64,000 nucleotides of DNA from Synechococcus sp. MU1643 (GCF_020514095.1 NZ_VTKY01000003.1:1-64000), one strand, 5' to 3'. Shown: positions 9,127 to 18,011, counted from the stretch's first letter. The notes: generated from the letters alone by a model not told the origin. A program made the numbers and translations.

Positions 9127-9210
9127 TGCGGATGGGGAGACTTGAACTCCCACGATGTTGCCACCACTAGTACCTGAAACTAGCGCGTCTACCAATTCCG
9201 CCACATCCGC
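9127..9210 (-). tRNA. tRNA-Leu(CAG)
   Basis: The minus strand folds as a class II tRNA: acceptor GCGGATG/CATCCGC, D-arm with GGTAGACGC, anticodon stem CTAGT/ACTAG around loop TTCAGGT (anticodon CAG), a variable arm and T-loop TTCAAGT. The discriminator is A and CCA is not encoded. Confidence 0.96.
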
Positions 9211-9300
9211 TGGCGTGTCGTGTTCGACCGAAAGAACATAGGGCATCACCGATTCCTGACTGCCCCAGCCCAATAACAAACTGTCCAGTTTGAACGCCGG

Positions 9301-9312
9301 CCGTCTAGACGG
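9301..9312. promoter_or_regulatory. Perfect 12-bp palindrome between divergent tRNA-Leu(CAG) and murA
   Basis: CCGTCTAGACGG is a perfect palindrome, 48 bases before the murA ATG, in a 149-base divergent intergenic region. It could be an operator or chance. No T-run follows, so it is not an intrinsic terminator. Confidence 0.3.
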
Positions 9313-9359
9313 TCTCAATGAACGTTGCCAATATCCCGATATAAGGGTTCAGATCATTG

Positions 9360-10661
9360 ATGAAGGTCGTTGCAGAAGTGTCTCAGGAGAGTCTCAAGCA
9401 ACGCCTCAATGTCAGTGGCGGCCAGGCCCTGAATGGAACGCTTCGCGTCAGCGGTGCCAAAAACTCTGCCCTGGTGCTGATGACAGCCAGCCTCCTCAGC
9501 GAGGAGACCATTGAGCTGACCAATATTCCCTCCCTCACAGACATCGATGGCATGAGCGCCATCCTTGAATCTCTGGGGGTTCAGGTGAACCGAAGGACGG
9601 ACCGCATTCGCCTCACCGCCGCCGAGCTCAGCGGCTCTGCCCCTCCCTACGAACTGGTCAACAGCCTTCGCGCCAGTTTCTTCAGCATTGGCCCCCTGCT
9701 TGGACGCCTGGGACACGCGCGGGTCCCCCTGCCTGGGGGTTGCCGCATCGGAGCACGTCCCGTCGTGGAGCACATCCGCGGCCTGAAAGCCCTTGGTGCC
9801 GTCGTCAAAGTGGAGCACGGGATTGTCACGGCCTCAGTGCCCGGCATCGAAAAACGCCTGACAGGTGCTCAGATCGTGCTCGACTGCCCCAGCGTTGGCG
9901 CCACTGAAACCATTCTGATGGCAGCGGTTCTGGCCGATGGGGTCTCCACCATCGAAAACGCTGCTCAGGAACCTGAAGTGCAGGACTTGGCCAACCTGCT
10001 AAACAGCATGGGAGCCCAGGTCAGCGGCGCTGGCGGCCCGGTGATCACCGTTAAGGGAGTGGAGCAGCTCCATGGTTGCAACAATTATCCGGTGATCCCG
10101 GATCGCATCGAAGCCGGAACTTTCCTGATGGCGGCAGCAATCACACGCTCACCACTGGTAGTGGAGCCTGTAATTCCCGGCCACCTTAGCGCTGTGATCC
10201 AAAAACTTCGGGATTGCGGCTGCTCCATCGACATCAATGGGAGGGCCGTGACGATCACCCCGGGCGAGATCACGGCCGTGGACATCACCACCCAACCGTT
10301 TCCAGGGTTTCCAACCGATCTTCAGGCACCGTTCATGGCCCTGATGTGTACCGCGAAGGGCACCAGTGTGATCAGCGAAAAGATTTACGAAAACCGGCTG
10401 CAGCATGTGGCCGAACTGCAACGCATGGGGGCATCCATCCGCCTCAAGGGCAGCACAGCCATTGTTGAAGGCGTGGCTCAGCTGAGCGCAGCTCCAGTCA
10501 CCGGCACCGACCTCCGTGCAGCGGCTGCCATGGTGCTGGCTGGCCTCTCCGCCAAAGGAATCACCGAAGTGGCTGGTCTGAAGCATCTCGATCGGGGCTA
10601 CGACGACCTCGAAGCAAAGCTCAGCGCTGCCGGCGCTGAGGTGAACCGAAACATCCCCTGA
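9360..10661 (+). CDS. murA: UDP-N-acetylglucosamine 1-carboxyvinyltransferase
   Basis: MurA transfers enolpyruvate from PEP to UDP-GlcNAc, the first committed step of peptidoglycan synthesis. The catalytic cysteine is in the loop LPGGCRIGARPV (about residue 125), so the enzyme should be fosfomycin-sensitive. Other hallmarks are the N-terminal GGQALNGTLRVSGAKNSAL and VPGIEKRLTGAQIVLDCPSVGATE. The 433 residues match the family. ATG 9360 is preferred to a TTG one codon upstream. Confidence 0.96.
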   Translation: MKVVAEVSQESLKQRLNVSGGQALNGTLRVSGAKNSALVLMTASLLSEETIELTNIPSLTDIDGMSAILESLGVQVNRRTDRIRLTAAELSGSAPPYELVNSLRASFFSIGPLLGRLGHARVPLPGGCRIGARPVVEHIRGLKALGAVVKVEHGIVTASVPGIEKRLTGAQIVLDCPSVGATETILMAAVLADGVSTIENAAQEPEVQDLANLLNSMGAQVSGAGGPVITVKGVEQLHGCNNYPVIPDRIEAGTFLMAAAITRSPLVVEPVIPGHLSAVIQKLRDCGCSIDINGRAVTITPGEITAVDITTQPFPGFPTDLQAPFMALMCTAKGTSVISEKIYENRLQHVAELQRMGASIRLKGSTAIVEGVAQLSAAPVTGTDLRAAAAMVLAGLSAKGITEVAGLKHLDRGYDDLEAKLSAAGAEVNRNIP

Positions 10662-10694
10662 AACTGGGCCCTTCAATCAATACAATTCCCGTGC

Positions 10695-10777
10695 GGGAGC
10701 CTGGCGGAATTGGTAGACGCAGCTGACTCAAAATCAGCCGGCCACTGGTCTTGGGGGTTCAAGTCCCCCGGCTCCCA
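10695..10777 (+). tRNA. tRNA-Leu(CAA)
   Basis: A class II tRNA: acceptor GGGAGCC/GGCTCCC, D-arm with GGTAGACGC, anticodon stem GCTGA/TCAGC with loop CTCAAAA (anticodon CAA), a variable arm and T-loop TTCAAGT. The discriminator is A and no CCA is encoded. The argD start codon lies only 13 bases after its 3' end. Confidence 0.96.
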
Positions 10778-10790
10778 TCCATCCGCTGTG

Positions 10791-11972
10791 ATGAACACCT
10801 ACGGCCGTTTCCCTTTGGCGCTGGCAAAGGGGAAAGGCTGCTGGGTCAAAGACACCCAGGGGCGGTGCTACCTGGATGCAGTCGCTGGCATCGCAACCTG
10901 CACCCTGGGCCACAGCGACAGAGCCATGCAGCGGGCTCTGCGCAAGCAGCTGGGACGGCTCCAGCACGTATCGAATCTTTATCAGATTCCAGAACAGGAA
11001 GAGCTGGCCAGCTGGTTAGTGCGCAACAGCTGTGCCGACAGCGTCTTCTTCTGCAATTCCGGAGCCGAAGCCAATGAAGCCGCGATCAAGCTGGCCCGCA
11101 AACACGGACATCAACGCCGCGGCATCGAACAGCCCGTGATCCTCACAGCAGCAGCCAGCTTCCATGGCCGCACGCTCGCGGCGGTCACCGCTACCGGTCA
11201 ACCCAAGTACCACAAGGGTTTTGAGCCCATGGTGACCGGGTTTGATTACTTCCCTTACAACGATCTGAAAGCTCTCGAAGCCCTGATCAACCGCTACGAA
11301 CAGGCCGGTCCCTCGATCGCGGCTGTTCTGGTTGAACCCCTGCAAGGTGAGGGTGGCGTCAACCCTGGAGACCGCGTTTTCTTCTCACGCCTGCGCGAGA
11401 TCTGCACAAAGAACAACATCTTGCTGATCCTTGATGAAGTGCAGGTGGGCATGGGGCGGAGTGGCCGCCTTTGGGGCTATGAGCAGCTGGGCATTAGCCC
11501 TGACGCCTTCACCCTGGCCAAAGGCCTGGGCGGTGGCCACGCCATTGGGGCCTTGCTGGTGAACGCATCCGCGGATTTGTTTGATCCCGGCGACCACGCC
11601 AGCACCTTCGGCGGCAATCCCTTCGCCTGCCGGGCAGGTTTGACGGTGGCCACCGAAATCGAACGACGAGGGCTGCTGAGCAACGTCACAGCCCGCGGCG
11701 AACAACTGCGCGATGGGCTCCAAGAGCTGGTGAACTGCTTCCCCGAGCACCTCCAAGGCGTGCGGGGCTGGGGTCTGCTGCAAGGCATCGTGATACGAGA
11801 GGGCAGCAGTTGGACGGCCCCTGCGCTGGCAAAAGCCGCCATTAACCAAGGCCTGCTTCTGGTGGCGGCCGGTCCCTCGGTGCTGCGCATGGTCCCCCCA
11901 CTGATCATCAACAAGCGCGAAGTGCGCGAACTGCTGCGCCGCCTGGCGAAAACCCTCTCCAGCGTCAGCTGA
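10791..11972 (+). CDS. argD: Acetylornithine aminotransferase
   Basis: This class III PLP aminotransferase converts N-acetylglutamate semialdehyde to N-acetylornithine in arginine synthesis. Visible features are FFCNSGAEANEAAIKLARK (phosphate/PLP site), ILDEVQVGMGRSG (cofactor Asp) and the Schiff-base lysine in TLAKGLGGG. It has 393 residues. ATG 10791 was chosen because the longer in-frame reading starts inside tRNA-Leu(CAA). folC follows with no gap, so the two are an operon. Succinyl-diaminopimelate or ornithine activity is a less likely alternative. Confidence 0.93.
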   Translation: MNTYGRFPLALAKGKGCWVKDTQGRCYLDAVAGIATCTLGHSDRAMQRALRKQLGRLQHVSNLYQIPEQEELASWLVRNSCADSVFFCNSGAEANEAAIKLARKHGHQRRGIEQPVILTAAASFHGRTLAAVTATGQPKYHKGFEPMVTGFDYFPYNDLKALEALINRYEQAGPSIAAVLVEPLQGEGGVNPGDRVFFSRLREICTKNNILLILDEVQVGMGRSGRLWGYEQLGISPDAFTLAKGLGGGHAIGALLVNASADLFDPGDHASTFGGNPFACRAGLTVATEIERRGLLSNVTARGEQLRDGLQELVNCFPEHLQGVRGWGLLQGIVIREGSSWTAPALAKAAINQGLLLVAAGPSVLRMVPPLIINKREVRELLRRLAKTLSSVS

Positions 11973-13187
11973 GTGGACGATCTGTCTGATCTGATCCCAC
12001 GCTTCGATCTGCGTGGCATGGATCTGCAGTTGGATCGCATGCATGCGGCCCTGCACGAGCTCGACCATCCCTGTCGGACGATTCCCGCGATTCAGGTGCT
12101 GGGCACCAATGGGAAGGGTTCCATCGTCAGCTTTCTGGAATCAGCCCTCTGTGCCGCCGGCCTCCGCTGCGGGGTCACCACCTCCCCCCACCTGGTGAGC
12201 TGGTGCGAACGCATCCGGATCAAGGGAAAGCCCATTGCCGTTGAAACGCTGCGCACCCAGTTGCAGGCGCTTCAGGCCCTGAACGAACGGCATCGTCTAA
12301 CCCCGTTTGAACTGCTCGTGACCACAGCCTTCTTGGAGTTCCAACGGCACGCCTGCGACCTGTTGGTGCTGGAAGTGGGGCTGGGAGGACGGCTTGACGC
12401 AACAACGGCCCACCCATACCGCCCTGTGGTGGCTGTCGCCAGCATTGGCCTGGACCACTGCGAGCACCTGGGCAACAGCCTCACCGCCATCGCAACCGAA
12501 AAAGCGGCAGCGATCCCGCCGCAGGCCACCGTGATCAGTTGCGTTCAAGCCCCTGAGGTGCGTGACGTCCTGAAGACAACCTGCCGAACCCAGCAGGCCA
12601 CGCTCCACTGGGTGAAGCCCCTGGATTCAAACTGGCAACTGGGTTTGCCCGGCGCCATTCAGCGAAGCAACGCCGCTGTGGCCCTCGATGCCTTACGAGC
12701 CCTCTCCGGCTTGGGCTGGACCTTGCCTGAAGCCATGATCCAGAAGGGCTTTGCCACAGCTCACTGGCCCGGCCGCCTGCAAACCGTGCATTGGGGGGAC
12801 CAAAAGCTTCGCCTGGATGGAGCCCACAATCCACCAGCAGCGGTGCAGCTGGCCGAAGAACGCAACCAGTGGATCGATGCCTCCAATGGTGTGGTGTGGA
12901 TCCTGGCAATCCAGGCCCACAAGGATGCTGTCGCCATGCTCCAGACGCTGCTGCTGCCGCAAGACCAGGCTTGGATTATTCCGGTGCCGAGCCACAAGAG
13001 CTGGAGCCGGTCAGCCCTCCTCCAGGAGCTGCCTCAGCTCGATCACCAGCTGCAGGAGGCCGACGGCCTTGAAACCGTGCTGAACCAGCTCAGCAGCAAC
13101 GAATGGCCGACACCGGTGCCGATTGTTGCCGGATCGCTGTATCTGATCGGTGACTTGTTCGCTCGAGGCGTTGTAACGGCAGAGTGA
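11973..13187 (+). CDS. folC: Bifunctional folylpolyglutamate / dihydrofolate synthase
   Basis: FolC is a Mur-ligase-like enzyme that adds glutamate to dihydropteroate and extends polyglutamate tails on folates. The P-loop VLGTNGKGSIVSFLES, then TSPHLVSWCERIRI, LEVGLGGRLDATTA and LDGAHNPPA are diagnostic. It starts with GTG directly after the argD stop and its own stop overlaps the GTG of the next gene. The 404 residues are normal for cyanobacteria. Confidence 0.94.
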   Translation: MDDLSDLIPRFDLRGMDLQLDRMHAALHELDHPCRTIPAIQVLGTNGKGSIVSFLESALCAAGLRCGVTTSPHLVSWCERIRIKGKPIAVETLRTQLQALQALNERHRLTPFELLVTTAFLEFQRHACDLLVLEVGLGGRLDATTAHPYRPVVAVASIGLDHCEHLGNSLTAIATEKAAAIPPQATVISCVQAPEVRDVLKTTCRTQQATLHWVKPLDSNWQLGLPGAIQRSNAAVALDALRALSGLGWTLPEAMIQKGFATAHWPGRLQTVHWGDQKLRLDGAHNPPAAVQLAEERNQWIDASNGVVWILAIQAHKDAVAMLQTLLLPQDQAWIIPVPSHKSWSRSALLQELPQLDHQLQEADGLETVLNQLSSNEWPTPVPIVAGSLYLIGDLFARGVVTAE

Positions 13188-13729
13188 GCACAGCTTGCGC
13201 GTTGATTGTGCTGCGAATCTCCTGGTTGCTCGGCCTTCTCCTGCCCCTTCTGCTCATGGCAACGCCTGCCCAGGCCCTGGACACCTCAGCTGGGGTGGGA
13301 CTGCAGGACCGGGCCCTGTTCCAGGAAAAGGTGGATTACACGCTCACAAACCAGAGCAACGGCGACTTCGAGGGGCAGAACCTGGCCAACACATCCTTTG
13401 CCGGAGCTGTGGGTCGCGGAGCGAATTTCCGGGGCGCCAACCTACATGGCGCAATCCTCACCCAAGGGGCCTTCGCCGAGGCTGATTTCCAAGGCGCTGA
13501 CCTCTCCGATGCCCTGATGGATCGCGCCGACTTCGTCGCCACCGACCTACGCAATGCCGTCCTAACCGGGATCATTGCGTCGGGCAGCAGCTTCAGCAAC
13601 GCTCAGATCGAAGGGGCCGATTTCACTGACGCCCTGCTCGATCGTGATGATCAACGCCGCCTTTGTGGCGAGGCCGAGGGCGTCAACCCCAGCACCGGAG
13701 TCGCCACCTTCGACAGTCTGGGCTGCTGA
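13184..13729 (+). CDS. Pentapeptide-repeat protein, probably thylakoid-lumenal
   Basis: An N-terminal signal (hydrophobic residues about 6-26, cleavage after TPAQA) targets this 181-residue protein across a membrane. Residues about 57-160 are tandem A(D/N)LXX-type pentapeptides (ANFRGANLHGAILTQ, ADFQGADLSDALMDRADF), which form a right-handed quadrilateral beta-helix. Two cysteines near the C-terminus could form a disulfide. Similar lumenal pentapeptide proteins occur across cyanobacteria; their function is not established. The GTG start overlaps the folC stop (GTGA). Confidence 0.88.
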   Translation: MSTACALIVLRISWLLGLLLPLLLMATPAQALDTSAGVGLQDRALFQEKVDYTLTNQSNGDFEGQNLANTSFAGAVGRGANFRGANLHGAILTQGAFAEADFQGADLSDALMDRADFVATDLRNAVLTGIIASGSSFSNAQIEGADFTDALLDRDDQRRLCGEAEGVNPSTGVATFDSLGC

Positions 13730-13732
13730 TCC

Positions 13733-15082
13733 TCAAGAGCGCTCCTCCCAACCCCGAAGCTTGCCTGGATTGAGCAGACCGGCAGGATCAAAGCGCTGCT
13801 TGGCCACCACCTGATCGGCATCGATGACGCCAAGGCCGCCGTCTTCCACAGTGATCACGTGGGGGTTGAACAGCACGGCACCCGCGGCCCTGCAGTCATC
13901 CATCAACCGGTTCAGCTGATCTTGTCCCTGCCAACGCACCAACGGCAGAGCAGCCAGGCGGGGAGAGCCCTGCTGCCGCACAAGCTCGAGATGCCAGAGC
14001 AGGGCATCACCCCAACGCTGCTTCAATGCCGCCATCGCTGGGGCCTCCGGTCGCGGCAACAGCATCTGCAGGTAAGTCCATCCCGGCTCTGAAGCCCGCA
14101 CATGCAGGGTGGTGTGATTCCAGCTCAGCTCTCGCAAGCCATTGCCCCCTGAGAGATCCTCAGGGCCGAGATCCCGCAGGCTGGCACCGGCTGACTGCAC
14201 CATCCTTTGCAAGCTTTTAAGCCCATCGGGTGCGACAAGCAACAGCAGCCTGTGGGCTGAGACGGCAGGACCACCCCAACCGGGCATCCGCGACAGCAGC
14301 GGCTGTTCCAGCAGGCTCGCCAAATGGAGATCCAAGGCCGAGGCAGCGATCCTTTGCATCAGTTCAATTGCGTGCTCCCAGTGCTCGCAGTCCACACTCA
14401 CCTGGTGCCAGTTGACCGCTGGAGCTGTGGCCAGGCTGAGGGCCGTGATGATGCCGTTGGTGCCGTAGGCGTGGTTCAAGGCCTCTGCATCCATCTCGCC
14501 GAGTTGATGGCGCTGGGCATCGGGGCGTAGCGGCACGATCTCCAACCCGAGCAAATGGCCTGGATCCCGTAGGAAGCCCCAGCGCAGCGAACCGATGCCC
14601 CCAGACCCCCCTGCAACGAAGCCGCCAATGGTGGCGCTGCGCCAAGTGCTGGGCATCAAGCGCAGCTGGCGTCCATGCCGGCGCAACTCCTGATCCAGAT
14701 CACGCATCACACAGCCCGGTTCCACGGTCACCACCCCAGTGATCGGATCAATCGAACGGATCTGCCGCAGGGCCGTGGTGAGCATCACCACGCCGCCCTG
14801 CAGAGGCACGCACTGGCCGTAGTTCCCCGTCCCGGAACCGCGAAGGGTCAAGGGGACCTGGTGCTCAGCGCAGGCCGAAGCCAGTCGTTCGACGGCGTCC
14901 ACCGAGCGGGGACGGACCACCAACTCAGCACGGCAGGCCTCCAGCCGCCGCGTCAAGACGGGGGAGTACTCAAAGGCATCCCTGGAATGGCGCTGAAGCT
15001 CTCCCGGTTCCTCCAACAGCTCCAGATCCGGAACAGCGCTGAGGGCTTGCCGCAGGGCGATTAAGGCTTCAGCGCGACCCAT
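13733..15082 (-). CDS. FAD-binding (GlcD/BBE-type) oxidoreductase
   Basis: The N-terminal FAD_binding_4 (PCMH) domain has VVRPRSVDAVERLA, LRGSGTGNYGQ and VTVEPGC, with IGGFVAGGSGGIGSLRWGF contacting the flavin. The C-terminal FAD-oxidase domain ends with QRFDPAGLLNPGKL. Relatives oxidise 2-hydroxyacids such as glycolate or lactate, or other alcohols. Glycolate dehydrogenase is one candidate because photorespiratory glycolate must be oxidised, but the sequence is too divergent to assign. ATG 15082 gives 449 residues; GTG 15097 is an alternative. It lies 18 bases downstream of the amidohydrolase gene. Confidence 0.85.
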   Translation of the reverse strand: MGRAEALIALRQALSAVPDLELLEEPGELQRHSRDAFEYSPVLTRRLEACRAELVVRPRSVDAVERLASACAEHQVPLTLRGSGTGNYGQCVPLQGGVVMLTTALRQIRSIDPITGVVTVEPGCVMRDLDQELRRHGRQLRLMPSTWRSATIGGFVAGGSGGIGSLRWGFLRDPGHLLGLEIVPLRPDAQRHQLGEMDAEALNHAYGTNGIITALSLATAPAVNWHQVSVDCEHWEHAIELMQRIAASALDLHLASLLEQPLLSRMPGWGGPAVSAHRLLLLVAPDGLKSLQRMVQSAGASLRDLGPEDLSGGNGLRELSWNHTTLHVRASEPGWTYLQMLLPRPEAPAMAALKQRWGDALLWHLELVRQQGSPRLAALPLVRWQGQDQLNRLMDDCRAAGAVLFNPHVITVEDGGLGVIDADQVVAKQRFDPAGLLNPGKLRGWEERS

Positions 15083-15100
15083 GACGTGGCGGAACACTGG

Positions 15101-16378
15101 TCAGGGTCTAGCGCTTGGTGACGACTGCCAGTGGCCGTTCACGAGAATCTGACGCTGGGAAGAGCACTTGATCAGATCTGACCATCCCTGGCCCTCCATG
15201 CAGATCAGATCAGCTGGAGCCCCAGCCCGCAGCACCCCATCCCACTCCAACTGAAGAATGGCGGGCGGTGCCGTGGTGAAAGGGGCGAGGCCCAAGCGCT
15301 GCCAGGGCAACAACTGGGTCAACGGCATCGACGCACCCAGCAAGCCCAAGGGATCAAAGTCGCCTCCCGGGAACCACGGATCGGCCACGTTGTCACCCGC
15401 CACCGCAACGGGGACACCGCAACGTTGCAACTGACGGATCGGGGCCTGCGGACGCTGAAGTGGTGTGGCGTGATCCACCCGTGCCAGCAACCAGGCATTG
15501 GTGAGAGGCAGGGCAATCACATTGATCTGCGCTGCCGCCATGCGCTCTGCCAACCGCATGAGGCGTGGCGCCGGCAGCAGGGAAAGACTGCTGGCATGGC
15601 TGCAGGTGACTGGAACCTGCACTGGTACGCGCCGCAAAGCCTTCAGCAGCTGAACCATGCCCTCCGCCGGACCATGATCCGCTTCATCGATGTGCAGATC
15701 GACGCCGCAGCCATAGCGATCAGCCAAGCGCAACAACGCCTCCAGCTGCTGGGTGACCACAGAAGATCCACAGGGGGGGGTCAGCACACCGCCAAGGCAG
15801 CCCGCACTCGCTGCGACGCGACGCGCCAGAACATCCGCTTCAGCTGACCCCCAGAAGGCCAAAGGCACCAGTGCCACCAGCTGGAGATCGATGCGGCTGC
15901 GCCAGCGTTGCTGCAGCGTGAGCAGCGCATCCCAGCTGGGCTCAGCGCCGGGGCCACCACTGTCGACATGGCTGCGCATGGCCCGCAGCCCGTTAGCGAA
16001 CGCCCTCTCCATGGCGTGCTCTCCGCGTTGGAGCACGGAAGCGACGGTTCGGGTGTTGTGCTCCCGCAGGTTGGCGTCCAGGGCACCCCCATAGCTGCCG
16101 CTGAGGTTGGGATGCTCATGCCATGTGTAGGCCTTGTCCAAATGGACATGGCAGTCGACCAAGCGCGGCAGCACGATCCGAGACGGTGGCACGTGCTCGG
16201 CGGGCAGGGGCTTCAGCTCCCGCAGGCGGCCCTGATGCCAGCTAAGACGCACAGGCGTTAGCCCTTGCTTCGCGACGTCTGGCAGGGGCGTTGAAGGGGC
16301 GAAATCCAGCAGTCCCAGGGGTGCCCAGGCCTCAAGGACACCACTCCCCGGCTGGGTCTTAAGCGACGGGGCGTCCAT
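15101..16378 (-). CDS. Cytosine-deaminase-like metal-dependent amidohydrolase
   Basis: A TIM-barrel amidohydrolase of the cytosine/isocytosine deaminase group. Metal ligands are in VDCHVHLDKA (HxH), HIDEADHG and TCSHA, and the catalytic Asp is in VAGDNVADPW. Relatives deaminate cytosine, isoguanine or related heterocycles, so nitrogen salvage is a plausible role; the true substrate is unknown. The ATG overlaps the DUF4359 stop by one base (TGATG), and the GlcD-type gene follows, so the three form an apparent operon. Length 425 residues. Confidence 0.85.
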   Translation of the reverse strand: MDAPSLKTQPGSGVLEAWAPLGLLDFAPSTPLPDVAKQGLTPVRLSWHQGRLRELKPLPAEHVPPSRIVLPRLVDCHVHLDKAYTWHEHPNLSGSYGGALDANLREHNTRTVASVLQRGEHAMERAFANGLRAMRSHVDSGGPGAEPSWDALLTLQQRWRSRIDLQLVALVPLAFWGSAEADVLARRVAASAGCLGGVLTPPCGSSVVTQQLEALLRLADRYGCGVDLHIDEADHGPAEGMVQLLKALRRVPVQVPVTCSHASSLSLLPAPRLMRLAERMAAAQINVIALPLTNAWLLARVDHATPLQRPQAPIRQLQRCGVPVAVAGDNVADPWFPGGDFDPLGLLGASMPLTQLLPWQRLGLAPFTTAPPAILQLEWDGVLRAGAPADLICMEGQGWSDLIKCSSQRQILVNGHWQSSPSARP

Positions 16379-16809
16379 CAATCCTCAGCACCACTGCTGG
16401 CGTCGGTGCTGAGAACCACGAAACGACCTGCCACACCAAGGCTGAGCACTTCAAAGCCGGGCAGGCGCAGACCTGGCAGCAGCTCCTTCCCTTCCATTTG
16501 GGTGGAATACAAGCTGGCCACCACCAGGTTGCGACGGGTGGTGAACTGACCCGCCAATGCCGCCAGGGCATCCCGCTGGGAGGCAATCAGTTCAGGGCAA
16601 TTGCGTATCCACAGACGCAGCACCATTGGCAGGGTCGGTTCATCGCAAAGTTCCTTGGTGCCCAACCTGACCAGCTGGTCTCCGGCATGGGCTTGATAGT
16701 CCTCCAACGACGGATTGGACACCACCAGCGACAGCACCCCGGCCGCTGCAATCCCCCCCACCAACATCGCCAGAACAGGCCGACCTTGCGGACGCGATGA
16801 AGGGGACAC
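16378..16809 (-). CDS. DUF4359 domain-containing protein
   Basis: This 143-residue protein has one N-terminal transmembrane helix (about residues 12-30), then a soluble domain with SNPSLEDYQAHAGDQL and FTTRRNLVVASLYSTQM. These match the cyanobacterial DUF4359 family of unknown function. The start is GTG 16809. It is first in a three-gene minus-strand run with the amidohydrolase and the FAD oxidoreductase, and is divergent from tRNA-His. Confidence 0.8.
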   Translation of the reverse strand: MSPSSRPQGRPVLAMLVGGIAAAGVLSLVVSNPSLEDYQAHAGDQLVRLGTKELCDEPTLPMVLRLWIRNCPELIASQRDALAALAGQFTTRRNLVVASLYSTQMEGKELLPGLRLPGFEVLSLGVAGRFVVLSTDASSGAED

Positions 16810-16850
16810 CAGGCAGGCTGCAGCTCGTGTTGGTAGATTCTGACGGACGC

Positions 16851-16924
16851 GGCGGGCGTCGCCAAGTGGTTAAGGCAGCGGCTTGTGGCGCCGCTATTCG
16901 GGGGTTCGAATCCCCTCGCTCGCC
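16851..16924 (+). tRNA. tRNA-His(GTG)
   Basis: The extra G at position -1, unique to tRNA-His, is present and opposes discriminator C. Acceptor GCGGGCG/CGCTCGC has one G-U pair. Anticodon stem GCGGC/GCCGC encloses loop TTGTGGC (anticodon GTG), and the T-loop is TTCGAAT. CCA is not encoded. The convergent DUF1611 gene ends 4 bases past the tRNA 3' end. Confidence 0.97.
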
Positions 16925-16928
16925 CTTC

Positions 16929-18011
16929 TCAACAATCCAGTAGGGCTCCGAGGAGAGGTTCAGCACCCCAGCGGATGGGATCCGTGCAGGCCAAACCCAG
17001 CATTTGTTCGACGCGCTCCACCTCCTCCCGAGCCTGAGCTTCATCGAGGCGTGCGGTGTTGAGCGCGACAGCGGCCACCTTGGCAGGCTCAGCTGTCCCA
17101 CCGGGTCGAGCCCAGCTTGCCAGGATTTCGGTTGTGGCCACCAAGGACTCAAGGCTTGGAAGGGGAATCTGAGGCAGCCGATCAATGGTCTGCTGGCCAG
17201 CCCGATGAACGAGCAAAAGGGCCGTCGGCTGGGTGCCCCGCAACAGGGGCAAGTTGGCCGTTGAGGCCGGATGGCAGAGCGACCCCTGCCCCTCCACCAG
17301 CACGAGGCCCTGCTCCGGCAAAGCATCCGCCGCCCGAAGCACTGCTGCCTCCACCGCACCGGCGGCGTAATCGACGCGAACCGCATCCAGGGCGACCCCT
17401 TCCCCGCTGATCAGGATTCCTGCCTGTCCTGTCCCCACAAAGCGCGCGGGAATGCCGGTGCTCTGGGCCGCCTCGAGCAAAGAAAGGCATGCGCTCATCT
17501 TGCCGACAGCCATATCGGTGCCAACGGCCAGAAGGCGCCGACAGGGGAGCGCTGCGGCGCGTGCCTGGCCAACGTTGAGTCCTTCCGGCTCCTTGCGCAG
17601 ATCCCAGATCCAACGGTCGCGCCAGCAGGCTTCCGCTAGCTCGGGATCATCGGCCAGGCGGGTGTGGAGGCCGCTGGCGAGGTGCAGGCCTGCGCGCAAC
17701 GCTGCCAAGACGTCGTGGCGGACAGGATCAGGCAGCCGCCCCCCCGAGGGAGCCAGGCCGACCACCGCGACCTCAGGCTTGTACGGCAGAGCCGAAGCCA
17801 AATCGGCAACCACTGGCACGTCACGATCGATGCCGGTGACATGTTGAAGAGATTGGCCCGCATGGTCGGGATCGATCACCGCGACGATCGGTCCGGCACG
17901 GTGGCGGAGCATGGCCAGACCAGTCTTGCCGGTGAGGCTGGCCAAACCGCCGTGTTGAAGCAGCACCAACCGCATCTCCCGAAATCCCGGCGGCGCCTGA
18001 ATGCCGTTCAT
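16929..18011 (-). CDS. DUF1611 / DgcN-family protein, candidate D-glutamate N-acetyltransferase
   Basis: The N-terminal domain (about residues 15-130) is Rossmann-like with VAVVGLAPSGGRLP. The C-terminal P-loop-like domain carries LLAVGTDMAVGKMSACLSL (nucleotide-binding-type loop), FVGTGQAGILISGEGVALDAVRVDY and LVEGQGSLCHP, all DUF1611 hallmarks. Family members called DgcN work with a dipeptide-epimerase-like DgcA to convert D-glutamate to N-acetyl-D- and then N-acetyl-L-glutamate. The next gene is such an epimerase with a 4-base overlap, which fits that pathway. The exact reaction here is inferred. Confidence 0.82.
   Translation of the reverse strand: MNGIQAPPGFREMRLVLLQHGGLASLTGKTGLAMLRHRAGPIVAVIDPDHAGQSLQHVTGIDRDVPVVADLASALPYKPEVAVVGLAPSGGRLPDPVRHDVLAALRAGLHLASGLHTRLADDPELAEACWRDRWIWDLRKEPEGLNVGQARAAALPCRRLLAVGTDMAVGKMSACLSLLEAAQSTGIPARFVGTGQAGILISGEGVALDAVRVDYAAGAVEAAVLRAADALPEQGLVLVEGQGSLCHPASTANLPLLRGTQPTALLLVHRAGQQTIDRLPQIPLPSLESLVATTEILASWARPGGTAEPAKVAAVALNTARLDEAQAREEVERVEQMLGLACTDPIRWGAEPLLGALLDC

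Noticed and set aside
13733-15082. Glycolate dehydrogenase GlcD as a firm call
   Set aside because: Fold and FAD motifs fit, but the sequence is not specific enough and partner subunits are absent.
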